Shown piece by piece: positions 36,236-44,332 of a DNA stretch of 64,000 bases. Position numbers and translations under genes: made by a program. Numbering within the stretch: the first letter of the stretch is position 1; each line of letters starts with the position of its first letter. Source of the DNA: Archangium sp. (lineage in GTDB: Bacteria; Myxococcota; Myxococcia; Myxococcales; Myxococcaceae); NCBI GenBank assembly GCA_022843845.1, contig JALHMW010000004.1, positions 230,905 through 294,904 on the forward strand. The letters run 5' to 3'. The notes beneath the pieces are model-generated. The model made no database searches and was not told where the DNA came from. It was given only the letters and a program-made list of their open reading frames with translations.

Positions 36236-37924
36236 TCAGGGAGGCGGCGGGATCATCACGCCGGCCACCGCGTCCCAGAAGTCGCACTCGGCGTTCCGCC
36301 AGCCCGCGCCCGTGGTGATCGTCGCGTCGAGCTGAAGGAACGGCTCTGTCGCCGAGACGACCGGCCACCCCGGCGCGCCTCCACCATTTGGGTCTCCGGT
36401 CGCGGCGAAGCGCGTCCAATACCCGAGCATCGACGCCTCGACCGCGAGATCGCCGGCCGGTGCGTTGGGGAACGCCTCGCTCAGCTTCTGAAAGACGTAG
36501 GCGAGCTCGAGCCCGTGGAAGGCCCCACGCGCGGGGATGAGGGCTCGTGAGTACAGATACCGGTACACGGGCACGCCAGGCTGGCCACGGGCCGCGGCTC
36601 GCGTCGAGAGGCGCGCCTGACAGCCGAAGAAGGCGTCGGTGGTGACCTGAATCAGCGCGCGGCGCGGTGTGCCGTACGTCGCCGTCGGGTACGTCATCAG
36701 CACGCGGTCGGCGAGCGTCGGCCCCACGAGTGCGCTTGCAGCGGCTCGGTACTCCGCCTCGGTGGTGATGGCAGGCATCGAGAGCGCCGTCTCTTCGGTG
36801 TTCGAGCCGATGACGAGCGGCACCTTGTGATGGGCACCGGCGCGAAGCGCGTCGAACGGCACCTGCGGGAGCACCGTGCCATCGACGACGGGGCCCCAGC
36901 TCACCGGCGGGCGACGGCCGCCGACGACGACGGGCACGGGGTACGCGCGAATCAACTGCTCCGGCGTCAACGCGCGCAGACACGAAGGCACGTCACCTGC
37001 GGTGTTGCAGCCAGTGCCCGGCAGCCACAGCGCGGCTTCGGCGCGACGCACTGCGGGTTGTAGCGCCGAGACACACGAGCCCGATTGAACCAGCGCGCGA
37101 TGGAAGAGCCCGGCCGAGCCCGGCATCGCGAGGTGCGTGCAGGTGTTCACCGCGCCCGCGCTCTCGCCGAAGAGCAGCACTCGACCGGGGTCTCCGCCGA
37201 ACGAGGCGACGTTGCGTTGCACCCACTTCAGCGCCGCTTGCTGATCCTGCAGGCCGTAGTTCCCAGAGACGCCAGCATCAGACTCGTCGTCGAGCACGGG
37301 CATCGTCAGAAAGCCGAGCACGCCGAGCCGGTACTGCATGGTGACGACGACGACGTTGCCGCGCTGCGCGAGGAGCGTGCCGTCGTAGAGCGAGACCTGC
37401 GCCGCCCCGAACGACTCGGACGCCGAGCCGCCCGTGTTGCCACCTCCGTGAATGAACGCCATCACCGGCAGGCCCGCGTCGCGGCTGACACCGAGCGGCG
37501 TGAAGACGTTGAGCGTCAAGCAGTCCTCCGAGCCCTCGACCGGCGCGCCCGCGTCGAACCCACCGCCCTGCTCCTGGACGATCTGCGGGCACTGCGCACC
37601 GAACTGGAGCACCTCACGCGTTCCCGGCCAGCACGCCGAGTCAGTCTCGGGCGGTCGCCAGCGCAGCGCGCCCACGGGCGGCTTCACGTACGGAATGCCG
37701 CGGAAGGCGCGACCGTTCGCCGAGACCTGGCCACGCACTGGACCCCGTTCGGTGAAGACGACGTCGGCTGCCTCGGCGGCGCCCGCGTTGCAGTTGAGAC
37801 CGGCGTCCAACGGCGCGCCCGCGTCCTGCGCCACCCCGTCATCGACGCCTCCGTCGACGACCTGCGTCGGCATCCCACACCCAACGACAAGACAGACCAG
37901 AACCGAGGCGATCGCAGTTCGCAT
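36236..37924 (-). CDS. Type-B carboxylesterase lipoprotein
   Basis: A 562-residue lipoprotein from the ATG at 37924 (signal MRTAIASVLVCLVVGC). An Asp/Gly linker leads into an alpha/beta-hydrolase of the cholinesterase/carboxylesterase type-B family. The triad is Ser255 (FGESAGAV), Glu377 or 378 (SNTEETAL) and His470 (FHGLELAY). The oxyanion hole FIHGGGNTGG and the family disulfide Cys (SEDCLTLNVF) are present. It would hydrolyse esters outside the cytoplasmic membrane. It is divergent from a kinase gene, with 143 bases between starts. Confidence 0.93.
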   Translation of the reverse strand: MRTAIASVLVCLVVGCGMPTQVVDGGVDDGVAQDAGAPLDAGLNCNAGAAEAADVVFTERGPVRGQVSANGRAFRGIPYVKPPVGALRWRPPETDSACWPGTREVLQFGAQCPQIVQEQGGGFDAGAPVEGSEDCLTLNVFTPLGVSRDAGLPVMAFIHGGGNTGGSASESFGAAQVSLYDGTLLAQRGNVVVVTMQYRLGVLGFLTMPVLDDESDAGVSGNYGLQDQQAALKWVQRNVASFGGDPGRVLLFGESAGAVNTCTHLAMPGSAGLFHRALVQSGSCVSALQPAVRRAEAALWLPGTGCNTAGDVPSCLRALTPEQLIRAYPVPVVVGGRRPPVSWGPVVDGTVLPQVPFDALRAGAHHKVPLVIGSNTEETALSMPAITTEAEYRAAASALVGPTLADRVLMTYPTATYGTPRRALIQVTTDAFFGCQARLSTRAAARGQPGVPVYRYLYSRALIPARGAFHGLELAYVFQKLSEAFPNAPAGDLAVEASMLGYWTRFAATGDPNGGGAPGWPVVSATEPFLQLDATITTGAGWRNAECDFWDAVAGVMIPPPP

Positions 37925-38067
37925 GGACGCTCCAACCCGCGAAGCGGCGAAAGGTTGCGGCGCACCGAGAAGTGATCGCCTCGGGAGCACGCCCGCTCGA
38001 GGCTCGGGCTTCGGCGCGTCGCCATTGAAGACCGTGTAGGGCGCTCGAATGGAGTAGCTCTCCTCGC

Positions 38068-39153
38068 ATGTCGTTCGCGCGTGGCGCCACTATCGGCGAG
38101 TACGAGATCGTGAAGGCGCTCGGCTCTGGCGGCATGGGTGAGGTGTTCGAGGCGGTCCACCCCATCATTCACAAGCGCGTCGCCATCAAGGTGATGCGGC
38201 GAGCGGCGCATGAGTCACTCACGGAAGCGAGGCGCCTGCTCGAAGAGGCGCGCGCAGTGAACTCGATTCGGCACCCCGGGATCATCGACATCTTCGGGGC
38301 GAACGTCTTGCCCGACGGGCGGCCCTACCTCGTCATGGAGTTGCTCGAGGGCCAGTCCCTGCACGACTTCATCAAGACGAATCAACCGCTCTCGCTCGGT
38401 GACGTCTTCGGTCTGCTCGAGGGAATTCTCGCGCCGCTGGCAGCCGCGCACCGCGCTGGGGTGATTCATCGCGACCTCAAGCCCACCAACATCTTCGTGG
38501 CCCGCGGCCCCAGCGCACGGACCGTCAAGCTGCTCGACTTCGGGGTCGCCCTTCGACGTGAGCGCGAGCCGCTCACTGCTCCCGAGATGACGCTTGGCAG
38601 CCTGGGCTTCATGAGCCCTGAACAACTGAACGGCGCCACGGTGGCTCAGAGCGACTTGTACTCGGTGGGCTGCATCGCCTGGCTGTTGATCACCGGGCGC
38701 CCGGTATTTGCGTACGGCAACGTCATGGAGCTGGCGCGTCATCACCTGCTGACCCGGCCACCGCCCATCGGCTCGGTGCGTGGCGAGGTCACCGCGGCCC
38801 TCGAAGAATGGGTCGCGTCGATGCTCGAGAAGGAACCAAGCGCCAGACCTGGCTCGGCCAACGAGGCATTGTCGCGCCTGAAAGAGGTACAGGAGCAATT
38901 GGCCTCGGAGACGACCGTCAGGCCGGGGACGCTTCGGGCGCTCATGGCGCAACGTGCCGACCAGGTGCCCATCGATGAGGTGGAGACACGCCGGCTGCCG
39001 ATTCTTCGCGGGCCGGTGCCCCGGGTTCCGAACGCACCTCACGAGGCGAAGACGCTGCACGACGCGCTGCGCGGGCCTCCGCCATCGGCTCCTGCTGATG
39101 ACGCTGACGACGACCTGACGATCAAGATCGACTCGCCGAAGGGCGGGCGCTGA
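38068..39153 (+). CDS. Cytoplasmic Hanks-type Ser/Thr protein kinase
   Basis: A 361-residue kinase without membrane helix. Kinase domain about 10-275: LGSGGMGEVFEA, Lys41 (VAIKVM), Glu in the C-helix (LLEEARAV), HRDLKPTN (Asp136), DFG Asp157 and LGFMSPEQL. All catalytic residues are present; the activation loop is short. The C-terminal 85 residues are polar and Pro-rich, ending in an acidic patch (DDADDDLTIKID), a possible partner-binding tail. No partner gene is adjacent. Kinase call is certain; its target is unknown. Confidence 0.95.
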   Translation: MSFARGATIGEYEIVKALGSGGMGEVFEAVHPIIHKRVAIKVMRRAAHESLTEARRLLEEARAVNSIRHPGIIDIFGANVLPDGRPYLVMELLEGQSLHDFIKTNQPLSLGDVFGLLEGILAPLAAAHRAGVIHRDLKPTNIFVARGPSARTVKLLDFGVALRREREPLTAPEMTLGSLGFMSPEQLNGATVAQSDLYSVGCIAWLLITGRPVFAYGNVMELARHHLLTRPPPIGSVRGEVTAALEEWVASMLEKEPSARPGSANEALSRLKEVQEQLASETTVRPGTLRALMAQRADQVPIDEVETRRLPILRGPVPRVPNAPHEAKTLHDALRGPPPSAPADDADDDLTIKIDSPKGGR

Positions 39154-39227
39154 CGCGGCCAGCGCACCAGCGCCACGTGACGCCAACAAGCGCCACGCCT
39201 TTGAGAAGAACGTGGCTTCCACTGCTA

Positions 39228-39914
39228 TCAGCGCGGTTCCTTCACGCCGAGCAACTGCTTCACCTCGGCAATCGGCTTGCCGCCGTACAGCGCCTTCACC
39301 TGCGGCAGCGTTCCGAACGAGCGGGTGAACATGCGATCGACGTAGAGCGTGCCGTCGAGGTGATCGACCTCGTGCTGCAGGATGCGCGCTGGCCAGCCAC
39401 GCACGCGCCACGTCTGCGGTTGACCCTTCTCGTCGAGGCCCGACACCTCGACCTCACGCCACCGCTCCACCAGGCCAGCAAACCCGGCGACCGAGAGACA
39501 GCCCTCGAAGAAGGTGACGCGCTCCTCGCCGACCGGGGTGAGCGTCGGGTTGATGATGACGCGCAATGGAACAGGCGTTCGCTCGCGCTCGTCGCGCTCC
39601 TGCGGCGTGAGTGAGAGCTGCAACGCTTCGGGGTCCTCCAGCACCAACACGCGGAGCGAGACGCCCAACTGCGGCGCCGCGAGCCCGACCCCGGGAGCCT
39701 TCCGCATCGCGTCCGTCATGCGCACGATGAGTTGCTGGAACTCAGGCGTGGCGATCTGCTCGACAGGCACGTCCTTCGCGCGGGCCCGCAGCACCGGGTT
39801 GCCCGTCTGCACGATGGGGTTCTCGACCACGTCCATGGAGCCTCCTGACTTCATGACCGTGCCGCTGGTGGCGCACGCCGTGGTGAAGACCGCGATGATG
39901 ATCAGATATCTCAT
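39228..39914 (-). CDS. Peptide deformylase with lipoprotein signal peptide
   Basis: A 228-residue protein from the ATG at 39914, which overlaps the stop of the upstream glycosidase gene by 4 bases. All three deformylase motifs are intact: GVGLAAPQ (75-82), EGCLS with metal ligand Cys139, and HEVDH with His181, Glu182 and His185. Unlike normal cytoplasmic deformylases it starts MRYLIIIAVFTTAC, a hydrophobic signal with a lipobox-like end (Cys14) and a Gly/Ser linker after it, so it appears to be exported and lipid-anchored. Deformylase removes formyl groups from new proteins in the cytoplasm, so an outside location implies another substrate, for example formyl-peptides. The enzyme family is certain; export is inferred. 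Confidence 0.88.
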   Translation of the reverse strand: MRYLIIIAVFTTACATSGTVMKSGGSMDVVENPIVQTGNPVLRARAKDVPVEQIATPEFQQLIVRMTDAMRKAPGVGLAAPQLGVSLRVLVLEDPEALQLSLTPQERDERERTPVPLRVIINPTLTPVGEERVTFFEGCLSVAGFAGLVERWREVEVSGLDEKGQPQTWRVRGWPARILQHEVDHLDGTLYVDRMFTRSFGTLPQVKALYGGKPIAEVKQLLGVKEPR

Positions 39915-42322
39915 GGCGCGGTGACGACCTCGACGTCGATGGTTCGGGCAGGCCCGGTGATGGTGAGGACGCCCTGCGAACCCGACAACGGACCTGCACC
40001 AGCAAGGCGAACGACGATGCGCCCAGTCCCTCGAGCCACGCACCCGCGCTGCGTCGCGTTCGCGCAGTCCGGCAACGGCGCGCCTGCTTCAGCAAAAGCG
40101 CTCTCTGAACCAGGCGTCGACGCGTAGCTGGTGCCATCGCGCTCCACGAACGTCTCCGTCCCACCGGGAGCCCACAGCAACACGCGTTCGTTCTTCACGT
40201 CATCGAGATCCACCGTCGGCGCATCAGCCGGAACGAGCGTGTCGACGCGCTCCGGCAGCCGGGGAATGACGGCGCCGCGCTTGAGCCACAGCGGCACCTC
40301 GCCGACCGCGGCGGTCGCCATCAGATCGACCGGGCCCGTCACCGAGGCGGAGCCATCGAGCGCGACCCAGGCTCCAGTCGGCACGTGCACCGCGCGCTGC
40401 GTGACGCCCTGGTCGAAGATCGGCGCGACGAGCAACGAGCGGCCCAGCACGTACTCGTCCGCGATCGTCCACGTCGCCGGGTCCTGAGGCGCCTCGAGGA
40501 AGAGCCCACGCATGATGGGCAGGCCCGTCTCTTCGGCCTCGCGACTCAAGCCATCGAAGAACGGGAACAGCTGAATGTGGAACTTCGCCCAGCGCCGGTA
40601 GTGCGCGAGCGTCTCGGCGTCCTTCTCGAGGCTCCAGTTGTCGCGTGGGTCGATGCCGTGGTGGGTGCGCATGACAGGCGAGAGCGCGCCGAGCGACGTC
40701 CACCGGAAGAAGAGCTCCTTCGTCGAGTTTGGGTTGGTGCCCGACTGGTAGCCCGCGATGTCGTGGCCGTAGGTCGAGACGCCCGAGAGGCCGAGGTTGA
40801 TGCCCATCGGCACCACCGTGAACATGCCGTCGTCGCGTTGAAAGTCGGTGCGCTGATCGCCCGCCCAGACGACTGGCGAATAGCGGTTGGCGCCGAACCA
40901 GCCCGCGCGCGAGAAGAAGAGCAGTCGCTCACCGTTGGGGTCGCGCTCCTTGAGCACCTCGGCGTTCAGTCTCACCCAGTCGGTCGGGTACCGGTTATGG
41001 GCCTCGAGCGGGTTCTCGCCGCTCGCGAGCACGGCGTCGTGCGGCAGCCACTCGGCAAAGTCCGCCATCCACCCCTTGAAGCCGATGTCGAGCGCCTGCC
41101 GCAGGTAGCCCTTCACCCACTCGCGCGTCTCGGCCCGCGAGAGATCCGCCAGGCCCGTCGGCTTGAAGGTGACGCCATCGAACAGGTACGGCGTGCCCTT
41201 CGCGTTCTTGACGAAGTGATTGCCAGCAGTCGCTTCGGAGAAGATGCGCTCGTTCTCGACGATGAAGGTGTTGAAGTACGCGTGCCAGTCGATGCCCTCG
41301 GAGGCGAGCTCTCGCGCGATGGCCTCGGCGTCCGGGTACAGCGTGCGATCGAGATCCCACTCCTCCTTCAGTCGATAGCCCTGCGCGTTCTCGCGACCGC
41401 CGCGGAAGTCCTCCGTCCAGATGACCGACGAGGGCACGTCGTTGTCTCGAAGGTACTTCGCGAAGCGGCGCACCTCGGCGGGGCCGAAGATGGCGTCGTT
41501 CCACGGGGCGAAGGCGACGGGCGGCGGCCTGGGCTGGCGGCCGAGAACGCCTGCCGTCGCACGGGTGAGCGCCTGCGCCGGCGAGTCACCGTGGAAGAGC
41601 CAGAGCGTGAAGGTGTTGCTCCAGGCCTCGACCCGCCACGAGGTGTTGTTGACGCTGCACAGCTCGAAGACCGCGCGCGCGTCGGTCTGCGCGACGGCGA
41701 TGAAACCTCTGTTCGAGAGAAACGTCGGCATGCCGTAGCTCGACGCGTGGCGGGTGCCCTCGAGCATCCACGCCTCGGGGTACTCGTCGTCGACGATGCG
41801 CTTGCCGATGCCGGGCTCACTCGTCCACAGCGCGACCGTGTGGCCTCGGTGATCGACGCCATCAGCCTGCGCGCCGAAGCCGAGGAAGTGATCGGTCTCG
41901 GAGCAGGCGAACGAGAGAGACAGCCGGTTCATCGCGGGGTCCTTCGCGGCGAACTTCAGCTCCAGCGCGCCCTCGGTCGCGCGCGCTTCGACGCTGACGA
42001 CGACGTCGCCTGCGGCGTTCCGGTAGCTCCCCTTCCCGAGCTCCGTCGCGACGCTGTCCCATGTGAAGTCGTTCGCCTCGATCCACGCCTGGTTTCCGTC
42101 GGTGATCCTCCAGCTGCCGAACTGCATCTCGTGCCGGGCGCGGGCGTTGCGGACCGCAGCCTGCGCGTACGCTTGCGAACCCGAGGTGCCACGGAGGAGC
42201 TCCACCGACCCGGCCTTCACCGCGAGGGTCTTTCCTTCCACCGGCAACGCGAACGTCGACAGCGTCGGGACTGCAGGAGCACAGCCAAGGAGTGCGGCCA
42301 CGACGATCACGAGACGGCGCAT
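39911..42322 (-). CDS. Glycoside hydrolase family 31 lipoprotein (YihQ-like subgroup)
   Basis: An 803-residue predicted lipoprotein (signal MRRLVIVVAALLGC). An N-terminal beta domain (about 20-270) is followed by the GH31 barrel. The nucleophile is Asp421 in GWMADFAEWLP and the acid/base is Asp489 in WAGDQRTDF, both matching the YihQ/alpha-glucosidase pattern. PVMRTHHGI and a C-terminal beta region follow. It should cleave alpha-glycosides outside the inner membrane. YihQ sulfoquinovosidases have an Arg-x-x-Trp pair for the sulfonate; here the aligned stretch reads GYRLKEEW, keeping Arg but with Glu for Trp, so sulfoquinovose is doubtful. It is coupled to the deformylase gene. Confidence 0.9.
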   Translation of the reverse strand: MRRLVIVVAALLGCAPAVPTLSTFALPVEGKTLAVKAGSVELLRGTSGSQAYAQAAVRNARARHEMQFGSWRITDGNQAWIEANDFTWDSVATELGKGSYRNAAGDVVVSVEARATEGALELKFAAKDPAMNRLSLSFACSETDHFLGFGAQADGVDHRGHTVALWTSEPGIGKRIVDDEYPEAWMLEGTRHASSYGMPTFLSNRGFIAVAQTDARAVFELCSVNNTSWRVEAWSNTFTLWLFHGDSPAQALTRATAGVLGRQPRPPPVAFAPWNDAIFGPAEVRRFAKYLRDNDVPSSVIWTEDFRGGRENAQGYRLKEEWDLDRTLYPDAEAIARELASEGIDWHAYFNTFIVENERIFSEATAGNHFVKNAKGTPYLFDGVTFKPTGLADLSRAETREWVKGYLRQALDIGFKGWMADFAEWLPHDAVLASGENPLEAHNRYPTDWVRLNAEVLKERDPNGERLLFFSRAGWFGANRYSPVVWAGDQRTDFQRDDGMFTVVPMGINLGLSGVSTYGHDIAGYQSGTNPNSTKELFFRWTSLGALSPVMRTHHGIDPRDNWSLEKDAETLAHYRRWAKFHIQLFPFFDGLSREAEETGLPIMRGLFLEAPQDPATWTIADEYVLGRSLLVAPIFDQGVTQRAVHVPTGAWVALDGSASVTGPVDLMATAAVGEVPLWLKRGAVIPRLPERVDTLVPADAPTVDLDDVKNERVLLWAPGGTETFVERDGTSYASTPGSESAFAEAGAPLPDCANATQRGCVARGTGRIVVRLAGAGPLSGSQGVLTITGPARTIDVEVVTAP

Positions 42323-42382
42323 GGTCGCGAGTTACAGCACGGACCCATGCCGCGCGTCGTGCCTCGGGTTAGACGCAGGGCC

Positions 42383-42985
42383 ATGCGCTGGCTCGAATGG
42401 ATTCAGACCCTCACCACCGTCTCGCAGCGGGGCCTCGCGTACTCGAAGGACCCGTACGATCGAGACAACTACGAGCTGCTTCGAGCGCTCTGCGCCGAGA
42501 TGGTGCTGCACGGCGCTCCGGAGCCGGTCGACGCGAAGGCGCTCCTCTCGGCGCAGACGGGCTACCCGACGCCCAAGGTCGACGTGCGCGCGGCGGTGGT
42601 GCGCGATGGGCAGCTGCTGCTCGTCAAGGAGACCCAGGACGGCAGGTGGGCGCTCCCGGGCGGGTGGGCCGATCTCGGCGTGTCGCCTGCCGACATGGCG
42701 GCGAAAGAGGTCCGCGAAGAGACAGGCTTCGACGTGAAGGCGACGCGGCTGCTCGGCGTGTTCGGCAAGCGCGTGAACGACGCGAGCATCTTCAGTGTCT
42801 ACAAGCTCATCTTTCACTGCGAGCTCGTCGGTGGAGAGGCCCGCACCAGCCACGAGACGAGCGACGTGCGCTTCTTCCCGCGTGACGCGTTGCCCGAGCT
42901 CTCGATGCACCGCACGCACCCGAGGCACCTCGAGGTGGTGTTCGCGCGGTTGGACGATGCGTCGCTCCCGGCGTTCTTCGAGTGA
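42383..42985 (+). CDS. NUDIX hydrolase (YjhB-like)
   Basis: A 200-residue protein from the ATG at 42383; ATG 42347 is an alternative. An N-terminal helical domain (about 1-60; RWLEWIQTLTTVSQRGLAYSKD) is of the type found before NUDIX domains in YjhB-like ADP-ribose pyrophosphatases. The NUDIX box is GGWADLGVSPADMAAKEVREETGF: the EVREETG metal-binding core is intact, but the first Glu position is Val and the Arg of REU is Lys, as I recall also in YjhB. It likely hydrolyses a nucleoside-diphosphate derivative. It is divergent from the GH31 gene. Confidence 0.88.
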   Translation: MRWLEWIQTLTTVSQRGLAYSKDPYDRDNYELLRALCAEMVLHGAPEPVDAKALLSAQTGYPTPKVDVRAAVVRDGQLLLVKETQDGRWALPGGWADLGVSPADMAAKEVREETGFDVKATRLLGVFGKRVNDASIFSVYKLIFHCELVGGEARTSHETSDVRFFPRDALPELSMHRTHPRHLEVVFARLDDASLPAFFE

Positions 42986-43020
42986 AGCTGGGTTTCCGAC
43001 TCAGTCGGCGCCGAGCCTGA

Positions 43021-44235
43021 TTAGCGACTGACGACGACCGGCGCGAGCAGCACGGCCTTCGTTTCGGGCCCCGTGTACTCGAGCTGCTTCGCCGCGAACG
43101 GCGCGAGCAGGAAGAAACGCAGCCGTGCCTCGACCTTCGCCGTCTGGGCCGGCACCTTCCAGCGCACCTCGCGCTTCTCGGCAGGCGTGAGGCGGTTGTC
43201 GCGCACCTGCTTCGCCGCGAACGGCGCGAGCGACGGCTTGCCCTCGGCGTCGACGTAGCCCCGGTTGAACACCGCCTCGGGGTGGTCCTTCATCGGGTCG
43301 CTGGTGATGTTCCGGCCCAGCTCTTTGCCGGTCGCGTCGAGCGCGCGGAGATCGAGCATCGCGACTCGCGCCGGGAAACCCGTCGGGAAGCCATGGGGCG
43401 AGGTGTTCTCGAGCACCGCGATGACGGCGTCACCCTCGAAGCGGCCTGAGAGCTTCACGGCATCGTCAAGGAGCCCGGGCCCGCCCAGCCGGTGCTGCTG
43501 ATGCGGCCCGGCGAACCGGTGGCTGCGGTGCTTCGTCCGGGTGGTGACGGCGCCCGACGCACCTTCCACCTCGGCCATGTGGCAGCTGGTGCACGAGCGC
43601 CCGTCCTTCGAGGCGACGTACTCGGGCCCCGTGGTGCAGGTCGCGACGCCGGCAGCGTTCGTCTCCTCTCCATGACACGCGAGGCACAGCGACGTGCCGT
43701 CCACCAGGGCCGGGAGCGCCGCGCCGGTCGCGTGCAACGGCGCCGTCCCGTTGACGAGGTCGTGTGGGCCGCGAAAGGTCTTCTCGGGCCCCACGATGAG
43801 CGCCGCGGCCCCTTTGAGTCCGTCGCCAGAACGCACGCCCTCGAGCTGGTGACAGGTCGCGCAGGTGACTCCGGCGCGCGCGGCCTTCGAGTCGAAGTCT
43901 TTCGTGTCGCGCGGCGAGTGACAGTTCGCGCAGGCACCGGCGATCTGCGGCCCCTGCTTCGCGAGGCGCATCGTTCGCATCGACGCGTACAGCGCATCGT
44001 TGGCGTGGTGCGCTCGGCTGTGCAGGCTCTCCTGGAACTCGGCGACCACCTGCGCGTGACACGGTTGGCAGGTGGCCGGGTCGTCAGCGTCGAGGGTGAT
44101 ACCGGCAGCGAGCGCGGCAGCCACTTCGTTCACCTTCACCGGAGGCGGCGTCGAGGTGGTCGACGTCGAGCTCGTCGCCTGGGTCGACTGGCAGCCAACG
44201 GTCGTCAACAGCAGGGTCAACAGGGTGGTGCGCAT
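43021..44235 (-). CDS. Five-heme cytochrome c lipoprotein
   Basis: A 404-residue lipoprotein from the ATG at 44235 (signal MRTTLLTLLLTTVGC). It has five CxxCH haem-attachment sites at residues 56-60, 102-106, 125-129, 184-188 and 215-219, and extra His residues for distal ligation (SLHSRAHH near 70, HRSHRF near 250). The C-terminal 170 residues lack haem sites and look like a beta-rich domain (TSPHGFPTGFPARVAML). It resembles the multihaem cytochrome c554/NrfA-like scaffold and probably carries electrons in the periplasm or outer membrane. No cognate oxidoreductase is adjacent. Divergent from the FAD oxidoreductase gene. Confidence 0.88.
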   Translation of the reverse strand: MRTTLLTLLLTTVGCQSTQATSSTSTTSTPPPVKVNEVAAALAAGITLDADDPATCQPCHAQVVAEFQESLHSRAHHANDALYASMRTMRLAKQGPQIAGACANCHSPRDTKDFDSKAARAGVTCATCHQLEGVRSGDGLKGAAALIVGPEKTFRGPHDLVNGTAPLHATGAALPALVDGTSLCLACHGEETNAAGVATCTTGPEYVASKDGRSCTSCHMAEVEGASGAVTTRTKHRSHRFAGPHQQHRLGGPGLLDDAVKLSGRFEGDAVIAVLENTSPHGFPTGFPARVAMLDLRALDATGKELGRNITSDPMKDHPEAVFNRGYVDAEGKPSLAPFAAKQVRDNRLTPAEKREVRWKVPAQTAKVEARLRFFLLAPFAAKQLEYTGPETKAVLLAPVVVSR

Positions 44236-44332
44236 GGCGCTGGGAGCCCTCGGGGCACGGTGAAGGTTCGGAACAGCGTTCTCCCACACTTTTCATGGAG
44301 CGCCGCAGCCCAGAGGGCTAGCACTCGCCGCG

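Noticed and set aside
42995..43007. Perfect 13-base dyad CCGACTCAGTCGG between the convergent NUDIX and cytochrome genes
   Set aside because: A one-base centre cannot form a hairpin loop, and with no T-run it is not a terminator; no regulator suggests an operator.
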